Of a stretch of 64,000 nucleotides of DNA, positions 54,252 to 63,287 are shown piece after piece. The position numbers and the translations under genes were made by a program. The first letter of the stretch is position 1. Each line of letters starts with the position of its first letter. Below the pieces are notes generated by a model that saw only the letters and a program-made list of their open reading frames with translations, was not told where the DNA came from and did no database searches. Source of the DNA: Deltaproteobacteria bacterium (GTDB lineage: Bacteria > Myxococcota > Kuafuiibacteriia > Kuafuiibacteriales > Kuafuiibacteriaceae); NCBI GenBank assembly GCA_016703535.1, contig JADJBV010000002.1:1364001-1428000 (forward strand). Reading direction: 5' to 3'.

Positions 54252-56288
54252 TCAGGGGAGGCGAAAGACGGCCGAGGTGGTGGAGCCGGAGGACAGGGCC
54301 CAACCGCTGGTGCCCAGATCGTCCAGGAAGGTGACCTGGGAGCGGGCTTCGTCCCCCATCCGGAAGGCCACCGACAATCCACTCAATAGATCGATCGCCC
54401 CAGTGTGTTTGCCTTGCCCGTAGGCCACCAGCAGCCGGCCGTTTTTGTCGTAGAAGGCCTCGGCCTCGATCCGGATCCTGGCGTCGGCGGGGTTGGCGCT
54501 TTCGTCGAAGGGCGGCACCAGATATCGCCGCTCCTGTTGGGTGGCCAAGGCCAAGAGCCGCAGCTCGGCGGAGGAGTCGTTCGGTTGGTACAGGGCGTAG
54601 AGTTCGGACCGCGGTGAAGGGGCGAACTGGTGTACCGCCATCCCGATCAAGGCGCCGGGGAGGTCATAACCGCTCACCTGATCCGTCGGTCCCACCACGA
54701 TCACCCGGGTGGAGCCCAGGACCGCAACCGCTAGGTAATCTTCATCGAGCCGCAGGATCCGGGCCCCGGCCGGGAGCGTCTCTCCCAAGGGGATGGTGCG
54801 GCTGACGACGCCGTCGGCGCCTTGGACCAGCAAGCGGTCGGGCGCCAGCGCCAAGTAGCCGGTGGAGCCCGCGACCGCCTCGCCGCTCCGGTCGGGAGGT
54901 TGCACGACCGGGTAGGCGCACTCGTAGTGAAACCTTCGGTTGAAGGAACGGATCGGCAGGGTGTCGAAGGTGCCTTGGCTGGTCGAGATCACCAGCCGGT
55001 CCGCGCCATCGGCGCTCAAGCGGGTCGCGGTCCCCGCGCCGCTCGGCAACTCAAAGGTTGGAGAGCTGGAGGTGCCCTGGGACGGATCGCCGTAGATGTT
55101 CCAGGAGACGGTGGGCGAAAAAGCAGCGACGGGCCGGCTCAGGACCAGCTGGTCACGGGTGCCACCCCCCGAGTCCTCCACGCCCTGGATCCGATAATGG
55201 TCCCCGCCGACCGAAAGACACATCCCCTCCACGACCTGGCTGTTGAAGGTGTTGTTCAAACGCACGCGGGTCTCGTCGACCCGGGTCAGGGAGCGGGCGT
55301 TGGCCCCCGAGTCGACCCCCAGGACCACCAGGGTCTCGAGGTCGGCGCGCCCGCTGGAGACCTTGAGCCGGGCGAAGTTGGTCGGGCCCAGGGCCAGGTA
55401 GGTGCCCCGAGTCCCCGGAGCAAAGAGGGTGGCGGTCCGCAGATCTTCTCGGTTGACCGTGACGTAGGGCAGGGTCGACGCCGAACTTTGTTCTTGGGCG
55501 CCCAACTCCTGATCGCCACAACGCCAAGCCCGGGTCTCGCCGAAGATCGGGCTCTGCCGGGCCGCGATCGGCTGGCAACGTTCCCCGGTCGGCAACACCA
55601 GGACCCCGTCCGGGAGCTGGAAGATCGAACGTTCGGCCGGGAGCTGAACGCCGAAGATCACCTGGTCGTTGGGGCATTGGCCTTGGCGGCGCCAGGTGCA
55701 CTGGGAGTCTCGGCGAAAGACGCAGGTTTTGGTCGGGTCGTCGCGATCGAAGACCCGGAACTGGGCCCCGATCGGTGGGCACAAGAGATCCCCCGGCAAA
55801 GCAAAACCAAAGGCCGCCTCGTCCCCGAGGGTCGCCAGGTCCGTGTTTTGGTACTCCAAGGCGGCGTTGGAGTCGGCCAAAACGGTGGTCGCCAACACCT
55901 TGGTTGGCGTGGGGGGAGGGTACAGGCCACCTCCGATCGGCCCCAGCCGGGGCACCAGCTGTTGGGCCAGCTCGGCGGGCGGCCGATCCGGGAGGTTGGG
56001 GTAGGCGGCGCGAAGGTCTTGGCTGCGCAACCCGACCACGATGACTCGCAGCTGCCCACCTCGATCGAAGACGTCGAGGAGCGGTTCTTGTCGGTAGATG
56101 AAGGGCGCATCGGCGGCCAACACCGTGATGTTTTCACGCTGATCGCTGCGGGTGATCATCACCTTCAGGTCAGCCTCACCCAGATCTTCGGTGGCGATGA
56201 TCGCGCCGGCCGAACCACAAGCCTGGAGCGCGGCCAGGGCCCACCCCACCAGCCCCCAGTGGGCCCACCTCAACGTCCTACTCGACAC
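54252..56288 (-). CDS. Large uncharacterised lipoprotein
   Basis: 678 aa from GTG 56288. Signal WGLVGWALAALQAC (lipid Cys24). No named domain found. The mature protein alternates short strands and turns, with cysteine pairs (CVFRRDSQCTWRRQGQC, RCQPIAARQ, RCGDQ) that suggest disulfides, and propeller-like segments (ARILRLDEDYLAVAVLGSTR). Likely a surface or periplasmic protein. It diverges from the PEGA gene across 85 bp. Confidence 0.7.
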   Translation of the reverse strand: MSSRTLRWAHWGLVGWALAALQACGSAGAIIATEDLGEADLKVMITRSDQRENITVLAADAPFIYRQEPLLDVFDRGGQLRVIVVGLRSQDLRAAYPNLPDRPPAELAQQLVPRLGPIGGGLYPPPTPTKVLATTVLADSNAALEYQNTDLATLGDEAAFGFALPGDLLCPPIGAQFRVFDRDDPTKTCVFRRDSQCTWRRQGQCPNDQVIFGVQLPAERSIFQLPDGVLVLPTGERCQPIAARQSPIFGETRAWRCGDQELGAQEQSSASTLPYVTVNREDLRTATLFAPGTRGTYLALGPTNFARLKVSSGRADLETLVVLGVDSGANARSLTRVDETRVRLNNTFNSQVVEGMCLSVGGDHYRIQGVEDSGGGTRDQLVLSRPVAAFSPTVSWNIYGDPSQGTSSSPTFELPSGAGTATRLSADGADRLVISTSQGTFDTLPIRSFNRRFHYECAYPVVQPPDRSGEAVAGSTGYLALAPDRLLVQGADGVVSRTIPLGETLPAGARILRLDEDYLAVAVLGSTRVIVVGPTDQVSGYDLPGALIGMAVHQFAPSPRSELYALYQPNDSSAELRLLALATQQERRYLVPPFDESANPADARIRIEAEAFYDKNGRLLVAYGQGKHTGAIDLLSGLSVAFRMGDEARSQVTFLDDLGTSGWALSSGSTTSAVFRLP

Positions 56289-56373
56289 GGGGGCCAGCTT
56301 AGCAAGGTCCGGCGGTCATCGGAACCGGCACCACCCGCTTGCGCTTCAGGCCGAAGCTTGGTCGGATGGCGGC

Positions 56374-57255
56374 GTGGGTCGGTCCACCCTCCGCTGGCTG
56401 TTGACGGCCACCTTGTTGTTGGGTTCGAGCCGCGGCCAGGCCCAAACTCGGGTGCCGGGCCTGGCGCCGGTCGAGCCGGATCGGGTCACCATCTTGACCA
56501 TCCGCGTGGGGCGGGCCCTACCGCCCTTGGTCGCCTTCCAAGAGCGGGCCCGCCAAAGCGTCGAGGCCCACATGCACGCCGAGATCGTCTCCATGGACGA
56601 ACTCCTGACCCGCAAGGGGTCACTGCAAAAAGAGCTGGCCCAGTGCAAGGGTGACCCACGCTGTTTTGCCCGCCTGCTTTCGGGCACCGTCGACGCTCGT
56701 TACCTCTTGGTCTTGACCGCCAGCAACCAAGACGATCTCCGGCTTTTGGGCGCTCGGCTGATCGATCTCAAGACCTTGAGTGTGGTCGGCGAAGCGGTGG
56801 ACGAGTTGGGCGGCACCCAGACCTTCCTCGACGCGATCCCAGCCCGGATCCAAGCTTCGGTCCCCAAAGATCGCTGGGACCCTTTTGGCCAGCTGCAGAT
56901 CGACATCAACGAACCCGGCGCCCAGGTCCGGATCAACGAGCGGATCGTCGGTTTGTCGCCGGTCGGGAAGGTGGGCTTCCTCTTGCCCGGGACCTATCAG
57001 GTCGCTGCCAGCAAAGACGGCTGGAGTTCGGCCACTGGCAGCGCCAACGTCGAGCGCAACGGGCAGGCCGCTTTGCAACTCAACTTGCAGGCCCTGGCCC
57101 GCCCCGAAGACGAAGGTTCGGTGTGGCCGTGGATCTTGGGCATCGGCGGGGTGTTGGTGGTCGGCGCCGCCGTCACCGCGGCGGTGGTGGTCAGCGGCGG
57201 CGAAGACGTGGACCCGTCCTTCTGCAGCGCCCGGGATCCCGCCCTCTGCCCTTGA
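56374..57255 (+). CDS. PEGA-domain protein
   Basis: 293 aa from GTG 56374, chosen because a signal follows (RSTLRWLLTATLLLGSSRGQ); the frame upstream lies in the divergent gene. The N-terminal domain (about 40-165) resembles a periplasmic sensor or tubulin-polymerising-like fold (VEAHMHAEIVSMDELL). A PEGA domain follows at about 170-225 (GQLQIDINEPGAQVRINE, LLPGTYQVAASKDGW). A C-terminal transmembrane helix (about 243-267) ends in a short cysteine tail. PEGA domains mark envelope or surface-layer proteins. A diverged copy of the GCAAG palindrome is at 57075. Confidence 0.75.
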   Translation: MGRSTLRWLLTATLLLGSSRGQAQTRVPGLAPVEPDRVTILTIRVGRALPPLVAFQERARQSVEAHMHAEIVSMDELLTRKGSLQKELAQCKGDPRCFARLLSGTVDARYLLVLTASNQDDLRLLGARLIDLKTLSVVGEAVDELGGTQTFLDAIPARIQASVPKDRWDPFGQLQIDINEPGAQVRINERIVGLSPVGKVGFLLPGTYQVAASKDGWSSATGSANVERNGQAALQLNLQALARPEDEGSVWPWILGIGGVLVVGAAVTAAVVVSGGEDVDPSFCSARDPALCP

Positions 57256-57256
57256 C

Positions 57257-58951
57257 TCAGCGCGGGCTGCGGGCGGCTTGGCCGTCGGCCACCAACCACA
57301 ACTCTTTCGTCGTCACCACCAGCTCGGACCAGAACTCCGAAGGGGTGGGAATGTTCGGCCCCGGTGCGTCCAAGCGGTCCACGCGGCCTCGGCGGTGGAG
57401 CCAGGTCTCGACCCCATCGCTGGCGATGATCGATCCGGCCCAGGCGCCACTTTCGCCCGGGGTCCAGGTCTTCCCATCGAAGTGGAAAAGTTGGGCGTTG
57501 TTGGAGCGTCCGGCTTCCCGGATCGCCATCCAAAGGTCGTCGGGCGCAGGGCCGCCGATCGCGTCGACGTACCAGTTCTCGGGTGTGCGGTAGACTTCGG
57601 TCCACTCGCCCTGCCAGCGATAGAGGACCGGACCGTTGCTGTAGAGCGCCTGTTCGCCCGGCCACGCCAAAAGCGCGACGCGCCCCCAGGTCAGGTCAAA
57701 TTCGGGGACCGGCCGTGATTCGTAGGTTTGCCCATCGAAGTGCACCGGCCCTTCTTCGCTGGCGAACCACAGATCGTCGGCGCCGCCGCCGCGGATCGCG
57801 ACGATCGCCGAGGGGGCTTGGTGAGCGGCGCTCCAGCTTTGACCGTCGTAGTGCTCGAGGACTGCCGAATGCCGGCGAGCCCGGTACACATCGTCGGGGC
57901 CCGCGGCCCAAGCCACGCGGGTGTCGCCGCCGGCCCACAAGCGGGTGGGGACCACGTTCAGTCGATCGGCCGTTTGGGTCTGCTGGTAGGTGTCCTCCAA
58001 GGTCGGCACCCACGAGGCCCGGACCTTCATGTGGATCTGGCCCTGGCCCGTGCAGAAGGCGGTGTTCAAGATCCCGCCCACCGCTTGTTCACAGCCGAGG
58101 TCCCGTGGGACCACCGTGTACCCTTCGCCGTCCCACAACGCCTCATCCTCGATGCCCAAGTTTTGGGGATGGATCGTCCGCTCGACGGTTTGCCAACTCG
58201 CGCCATTCCAGCCGAACAGCCCGGTCGCCTCGACCTGCACTTGTCCTCCAACCCGCGACAGGGTCGGGTACCAACCTTGTTCAGGGATCGGCGCGCCCAC
58301 CAGGGTCCAAACGCCGTCGGCCCAACGCCGCACCTCCACCGCGTTGACCGTGCCCTCCGCGTCGCAGGTCAAACCGGCGGCCCAAATTTCGCTTCGTTCC
58401 AGGGCCAAATAGCTGCCGCCCAGGCAAAACTCCGGCGTTGGGATCGACTCGACCCACACCTCGCGGAATCGCAGCAACTTGCCGCCGCTCGACTGGCCAT
58501 GACCACTCGAGGTCCCGGCGCTCAAGGCCCAAAGGCTCCCGTCGGGGGCGCCAAAGACCTTGGCGATCGGCACCACACTTTGTTGGGCCTCCCAACCTTG
58601 GCCCGCCCAACGCCAACTGCCGCCTTGTTCATCGCTGACCCAGGTCTCGTCGGGGCCGACCTGTACCGAGGTCAAGGTCAACCCGGTGGGCACCGACTGA
58701 TCGACCCACTGGTCGCCGACCCAGCGCAGAAACTTGCCCTCGGGCCCGAAGGCCACCAGCGGGTCACCCGGGGCCAACACCAAAGGCCTCCCCCGTTCCC
58801 AACACCAAGGGGCGTTTTTACAGGGCAAAAGGGGCCGCTCCACCACCGGAGTCCCTGTTTTGGGGGGCACCAGCCCTTGATCCGGCTGGGAACAGGCCAA
58901 GAGGGCCAACCCCAGGACCAGTGGGAGGGGTAACAAACGTCGCTGCGGCAT
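57257..58951 (-). CDS. Lipoprotein with Trp/Asp-rich beta-propeller repeats
   Basis: 564 aa. Signal RRLLPLPLVLGLALLAC. The mature protein has at least five repeats of the kind DDLWFA...VHFDGQTY and DDVYRA...EHYDGQSW, typical of seven-bladed propellers of the two-component-sensor or glycoside-binding type. Two cysteines near the N-terminus (PCKNAPWC) flank the first blade. No catalytic residue is recognised. It converges with the PEGA gene, one base apart. Confidence 0.72.
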   Translation of the reverse strand: MPQRRLLPLPLVLGLALLACSQPDQGLVPPKTGTPVVERPLLPCKNAPWCWERGRPLVLAPGDPLVAFGPEGKFLRWVGDQWVDQSVPTGLTLTSVQVGPDETWVSDEQGGSWRWAGQGWEAQQSVVPIAKVFGAPDGSLWALSAGTSSGHGQSSGGKLLRFREVWVESIPTPEFCLGGSYLALERSEIWAAGLTCDAEGTVNAVEVRRWADGVWTLVGAPIPEQGWYPTLSRVGGQVQVEATGLFGWNGASWQTVERTIHPQNLGIEDEALWDGEGYTVVPRDLGCEQAVGGILNTAFCTGQGQIHMKVRASWVPTLEDTYQQTQTADRLNVVPTRLWAGGDTRVAWAAGPDDVYRARRHSAVLEHYDGQSWSAAHQAPSAIVAIRGGGADDLWFASEEGPVHFDGQTYESRPVPEFDLTWGRVALLAWPGEQALYSNGPVLYRWQGEWTEVYRTPENWYVDAIGGPAPDDLWMAIREAGRSNNAQLFHFDGKTWTPGESGAWAGSIIASDGVETWLHRRGRVDRLDAPGPNIPTPSEFWSELVVTTKELWLVADGQAARSPR

Positions 58952-58992
58952 GCCCGTCTGACCCCACCGCCCCCGTTTGTGGGAAGTGAAGT

Positions 58993-60783
58993 TCAGATCC
59001 CCAACTTCTTTTCGGCGTCGGCCACCAAACGGCGGTCTTCGTCGGTCGGCTCCCGCTGGCCCAGGTCGATCACCAAAGAGCGGAGGCGCCGGGCCAAGTC
59101 CTCTTCGCCCTTATCGTTGGCGATGTTGCGGGCGTTCAAGGCCCGCTTTTGCAAGTTGGCTTGCGGAGCCCTGGGAGGTTCGTTTGGCGGGGGCTCCCGG
59201 GCCTCTTTGGTGGGCGGCTCCCTCAGCCGTTTGGGCGGGGGATCAGCGGTCGCGGTCCGGGCCGGAGGTTCAACTCGGTTGACGATCGCGGGCGGGGGAG
59301 GGGGCGGCGGGGCTGCCCGGGTCGGCACCGGCGCCACGCCCGGTTGGGCCGAGGGCTCTTCAGCCTGTTGAGTTGCGCCCGGTTGGCCCACCACTGCGCC
59401 GCTCATCTTCGTCTCTTTGGTGAGGATCTGATAACCGATGAAGGCCAGGGCCCCGAACAACACCGCCAACAGCGGCAGGCCCAACTTCAACAACCACGAT
59501 CGTTGCTGGGCGTGCAGGCCGGTGTAGACCGTGTTGGCGTGGCCGCTGCTCCCGTAGGTGGTGAGGCTGGGGTTGGGCACCCCAGGCATGCTGAAGGGCG
59601 CCTCGACGCCGCTGGGGGTGGGCGCGGGCGTGTGGCCGGGAGGAGGTTCGTCCGGCGTCAACGATCCGGCCAAGGTCGCCAAGGGCACCGAAGCCTCCCG
59701 GGGGCGCGGGCCTTGGGCCGGGGTCTGCTCCTTGAGCATCTCGGCGATCTTTGGCGACAACTTGCCGCCCAATTTTTGGGGCTCTTGGGCTTCGGCCTGG
59801 GCCATGGTGGGCTGCCAGGCCTCGACCGCCGGGCCGTCTTCTACTGAATAGACGTCGGGTGTCCCGAACAACTCTACTAGGAGCTTTCGGATGTCGTTTT
59901 CGATCACCGCCTCCGAGGTCTGGCGGTAGGCCTCCTTGAGCGCGACCTCAAAGTCCCCGGCGGTCTGATAACGAGCGTCCGGGCTCTTCTCCAAAGCCCG
60001 CATCACCACCTCGACCACCTTCGGCGGCACCGCCGGGTTGAGCTCCCGGATCGGCTTCACCGGATCGGTCAAGATCGCCCGCATCGACATGATGTCGGTC
60101 TGGCGTTGGTAGGCCCGGGTCGAGGTCAGGGCCTCATAGATCACCAGGCCCAAGGCGAACACGTCGGTGCGGCCGTCCAGCCCTTTGGCCCGCACCTGTT
60201 CGGGCGCCATGTACGCCGCCTTGCCGCGGACCTGACCGGTCCGAGTTTTGTGGGTTTGGATCGAGGCCCGAGCGACGCCGAAGTCGGTCAACTTCACCAC
60301 GCCGTCCCGGGTCAACATGATGTTCTGAGGCGAAATGTCCCGGTGGATGAGGCGGAGTGCCTCGCCACCTTCGGTGGTGGCGCGGTTGTAGGCGAAGTCC
60401 AGCGCCGACGCGACCCGGGCTCCCAAGTGGGCCACCATCTGCCAGGGCAGGAAGCGCTCTTGCTTCTTCATCTCTCGCAAGATCCGCGAAAGAGAAGGCC
60501 CCGCGATGTACTCCATCACGATGAAGAGGGTCTCGTTTTCGTAGCCGAGATCCAGGGTCTGAACGATCGCCGCGTGTTGCAGCGACGCCGCCACTCGGGC
60601 CTCGTCGAGGAAGAGACCGATGCCTTCTTCTTCGGCGCCCAAGGCCAAGATGGTCTTGATGGCGACGGTGCGCGAAAAACCTTCGGCCCCGATCCGCTGG
60701 GCCAAAAAGACCTCGGCCATGCCCCCCGAGCCGATGCGCCGCTGCAGGCGGTAGGGTCCGAGCTGGGTACCGGCCTGGACCAT
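58993..60783 (-). CDS. Hanks-type Ser/Thr protein kinase
   Basis: 596 aa. The kinase domain (about 10-285) is intact: GSGGMAEVFLAQ, Lys43 in AIKTI, catalytic HRD at 147-149, DFG at 167-169 and APE at 193-195. HRD is followed by IS instead of LK, common in myxobacterial kinases. Juxtamembrane Ala/Pro-rich region, then one transmembrane helix at about 431-454, and a Pro-rich periplasmic tail with no PASTA repeats. Likely regulates envelope or development. It carries both recurring motifs (59842 and 59151). The Tyr312-Ser313 codons TAT TCA lie in the first. Confidence 0.94.
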   Translation of the reverse strand: MVQAGTQLGPYRLQRRIGSGGMAEVFLAQRIGAEGFSRTVAIKTILALGAEEEGIGLFLDEARVAASLQHAAIVQTLDLGYENETLFIVMEYIAGPSLSRILREMKKQERFLPWQMVAHLGARVASALDFAYNRATTEGGEALRLIHRDISPQNIMLTRDGVVKLTDFGVARASIQTHKTRTGQVRGKAAYMAPEQVRAKGLDGRTDVFALGLVIYEALTSTRAYQRQTDIMSMRAILTDPVKPIRELNPAVPPKVVEVVMRALEKSPDARYQTAGDFEVALKEAYRQTSEAVIENDIRKLLVELFGTPDVYSVEDGPAVEAWQPTMAQAEAQEPQKLGGKLSPKIAEMLKEQTPAQGPRPREASVPLATLAGSLTPDEPPPGHTPAPTPSGVEAPFSMPGVPNPSLTTYGSSGHANTVYTGLHAQQRSWLLKLGLPLLAVLFGALAFIGYQILTKETKMSGAVVGQPGATQQAEEPSAQPGVAPVPTRAAPPPPPPPAIVNRVEPPARTATADPPPKRLREPPTKEAREPPPNEPPRAPQANLQKRALNARNIANDKGEEDLARRLRSLVIDLGQREPTDEDRRLVADAEKKLGI

Positions 60784-60866
60784 CGGCGGCCGATCTTAGC
60801 GCGGCTTTCCGCCTGGGCTGTAACGTCGGCGATCGGTTGTGTAAGTGTCTGATTTGGTTGGTGTAT

Positions 60867-63239
60867 TTACCGTGGAGCCCAATAGACCTGGGAACACCCC
60901 ACCCGACACAACCAGGCCAGCAGCTCGGCCCGGGCCCGCTCGGGCTCCTGGGGCGCCAACAAGAGCTCCAACCGCTCCTCTTGTTCCGAGGAAAAACCGA
61001 ACTTCACGGCCCAACGGCTGACCCCTGCGGGGAGGGCCACGGTGCTGGTGGTGGCAGGCAGGGCCGGGCCGCCCAGAGGGACCCACAGGCGATCGGGCGG
61101 GTCGACGCGACCGGGTTGAGGTTGGAAGTGGAGCAACATCACTCGGGCGATCTCGGGCTCCAGGCCTTCTTCCTCGGCCAGCTGCTCGAGCTCGGCCAGA
61201 CGATCGCGGCTGCGTTCGATCATCTTGGCCTCCAGCTCCTCGGGCGTGTGTCGCCAAGCCTCGTAGCGCATCCGCAGGAAGTTGCCGGCCGAAAGCTCGT
61301 CGTTGCGCAACTTCTGCCGGCGACGGATCACCTCCACGAAGGTGCGGCGATTGCGGAGGGTGGCGTCGTCGGTGGCGAGTTCGGGCAACCAAGGCGGCGG
61401 GACCCAGAGGGTCCGAGGGGCCTCGAGGTAAGCGTCGATCTGATCGTCCAACCTTTGGCGTACGTCTTTGGGACCCACGCAGCTCAGCCGCAACAAGGCC
61501 AACTCTTGTTCGGTGGGCGCCAAGTCCGGAGCCGGATCCGAACACCGATGTTCGCGCAGCGGGTGGGACGGATCTTCGGGCCACGCCAGCTCGGGTGGAG
61601 TTGCGGGCCGAAAGAGGTGGGTCACCGCACCCAAGGTCCCGAAGGTGACGATCGCGCCGTAGACCGTGCCCCAGGCCAAGGTGCCGAAGAGCCCCGCCGG
61701 TCGACCGCCCAAACGTTTTTCCACCGCCCGGGCCAAGTTCACCTGTTGGCCAAAGGCCAAGTTTTCGCCGAGCACCTGACGGATGGCGCTCAGCACCGCC
61801 TCTTCTCGCCGCTCCGTTCGATCGACCCGTTGGGCGATCCGGGCGGTGCGGACCACGGTCGGCAAGGCCAAGACGATAAAGGCCGCCGGCACCAACATGA
61901 TCCCGGTGCCCGCGCCCCAAGCCGCCAACAACAACAGGCCCGCGCCGAGCAGCTGAAAGAAGACATCGCTGAACACCGTCCGCCCGAACAACAACAGGTG
62001 CACGATGCGGCCGCCGTCGAAGGGATAGATCGGCAAGAGGTTGAGCACATTCAGGGCGATCAAGGTGGTGATCACCAGCTCCAGCAGCGGGTGGCGCGGG
62101 CCGGGCATCGCCGACAACAACAGGCCGAGCAACAACCCCGGCACCGGGCCGGCCAACAGCACGATCATCTCCTCGGAGGCGGTGGCGTCGTCTTTTTTGC
62201 CGGTGGTCGCCGCCCCCAAAAACGGCAGGAAAAAGATGGTGGTGTCCGCGAAGCCACAGGCCCGCATCGCCAAGAAGTGGCCGAGCTCGTGGAACAAGAC
62301 CACCAAGAGCAACAACAAGGCGCCGGCCCAACCGCCGGTGATCGACACAAAAGAGATCAAGAAGAGCAGGCCCGTCGCCGCGAACATCCAGCCCAAGAAG
62401 TTGCGCGGCGTTTGCCGAGACAAGAGCTTCTTTTGACGACGATAGGCCTCGGCGACCACGGTGATCGGCAACTCCAACAAGGCCTGAGTCCGTTCGGCGT
62501 GTTGGTGACGCGCCGATTTGTAGCGGGCCAGGGCGTCACCACTGCGCACGATCTGGGCGGCAAAACGTAGGGCCGGTCCCCACGGCAAGATGTAGTGCCC
62601 GGGTTGGGTCTCGCGGATCCGCCTCAAGGTGAGGGCGTTGTCGATGCTGTCCCAGACGAGTTGACCGGTCGCTTCGGTCAGCTCCTCCAGGCTGAGGGGC
62701 CGGCCTGGGCCTAGGCCTTCTTCGGTGCAACGTCTTTGGTGGGCCTCCCACTGGGCGCTGAGGTCCAGGGCCAGCGGATCCTGCAGGATCGCTGTCGGGT
62801 GAGGCGCGATCACCAGGTGGGCCATCGCGTTGCCGGTCAATACACAACGCCCATCGTCGGTGCGGGTCGCGAACTGGACGGTGAAGGGATCGGAAGGTTC
62901 GAGCTCATCCGCCAAGCCCAACAAGGCGGTGGCGCCGGTGGCCTCGTGGAGGAAGGCCAGGCCGTAGTTGGCGGTCTGGGGCTCCTTCCCGACCTCGGCA
63001 CGTTCACTCGTCATCGCCCCCAGGCGGTGAAAGCCGAGGGCCTCCAGCCTTTGGGCGCCCACTTCCAGGGGCTGGCGCAGGTCGGGCGGGATCTCCGCGG
63101 GGTCGATGGTGACCGGCTGGACCCGCCGGATCTCGGTCTTCAGGACCCCCTGGAAGACCAAGAAGAACCGAATGATATGGAGGAGCGCCCAGATCCCCAG
63201 GCCCCACAGGGCCAGCTCCAGGACCGAACTCCACTCCAC
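60867..63239 (-). CDS. M50-family membrane zinc metalloprotease (site-2 protease)
   Basis: 790 aa from GTG 63239. Zinc motif HELGH at 317-321 in a transmembrane helix and NLLPIYPFDGG at 400-410, the second M50 motif with the metal aspartate. The domain is of the SpoIVFB/RseP-like intramembrane type. A long N-terminal region (about 40-270, with several short strands) and a C-terminal cytosolic part of about 330 residues are unlike RseP and have no PDZ domain I can see. The substrate is probably an anti-sigma factor or another membrane regulator. The frame to 63758 is a shadow of the divergent gene. Divergent start 48 bp away. Confidence 0.88.
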   Translation of the reverse strand: MEWSSVLELALWGLGIWALLHIIRFFLVFQGVLKTEIRRVQPVTIDPAEIPPDLRQPLEVGAQRLEALGFHRLGAMTSERAEVGKEPQTANYGLAFLHEATGATALLGLADELEPSDPFTVQFATRTDDGRCVLTGNAMAHLVIAPHPTAILQDPLALDLSAQWEAHQRRCTEEGLGPGRPLSLEELTEATGQLVWDSIDNALTLRRIRETQPGHYILPWGPALRFAAQIVRSGDALARYKSARHQHAERTQALLELPITVVAEAYRRQKKLLSRQTPRNFLGWMFAATGLLFLISFVSITGGWAGALLLLLVVLFHELGHFLAMRACGFADTTIFFLPFLGAATTGKKDDATASEEMIVLLAGPVPGLLLGLLLSAMPGPRHPLLELVITTLIALNVLNLLPIYPFDGGRIVHLLLFGRTVFSDVFFQLLGAGLLLLAAWGAGTGIMLVPAAFIVLALPTVVRTARIAQRVDRTERREEAVLSAIRQVLGENLAFGQQVNLARAVEKRLGGRPAGLFGTLAWGTVYGAIVTFGTLGAVTHLFRPATPPELAWPEDPSHPLREHRCSDPAPDLAPTEQELALLRLSCVGPKDVRQRLDDQIDAYLEAPRTLWVPPPWLPELATDDATLRNRRTFVEVIRRRQKLRNDELSAGNFLRMRYEAWRHTPEELEAKMIERSRDRLAELEQLAEEEGLEPEIARVMLLHFQPQPGRVDPPDRLWVPLGGPALPATTSTVALPAGVSRWAVKFGFSSEQEERLELLLAPQEPERARAELLAWLCRVGCSQVYWAPR

Positions 63240-63287
63240 CCGGGGAGCTTGCCGCGCCCGGGTCGGGCGTGGATACTGAACATCCGT

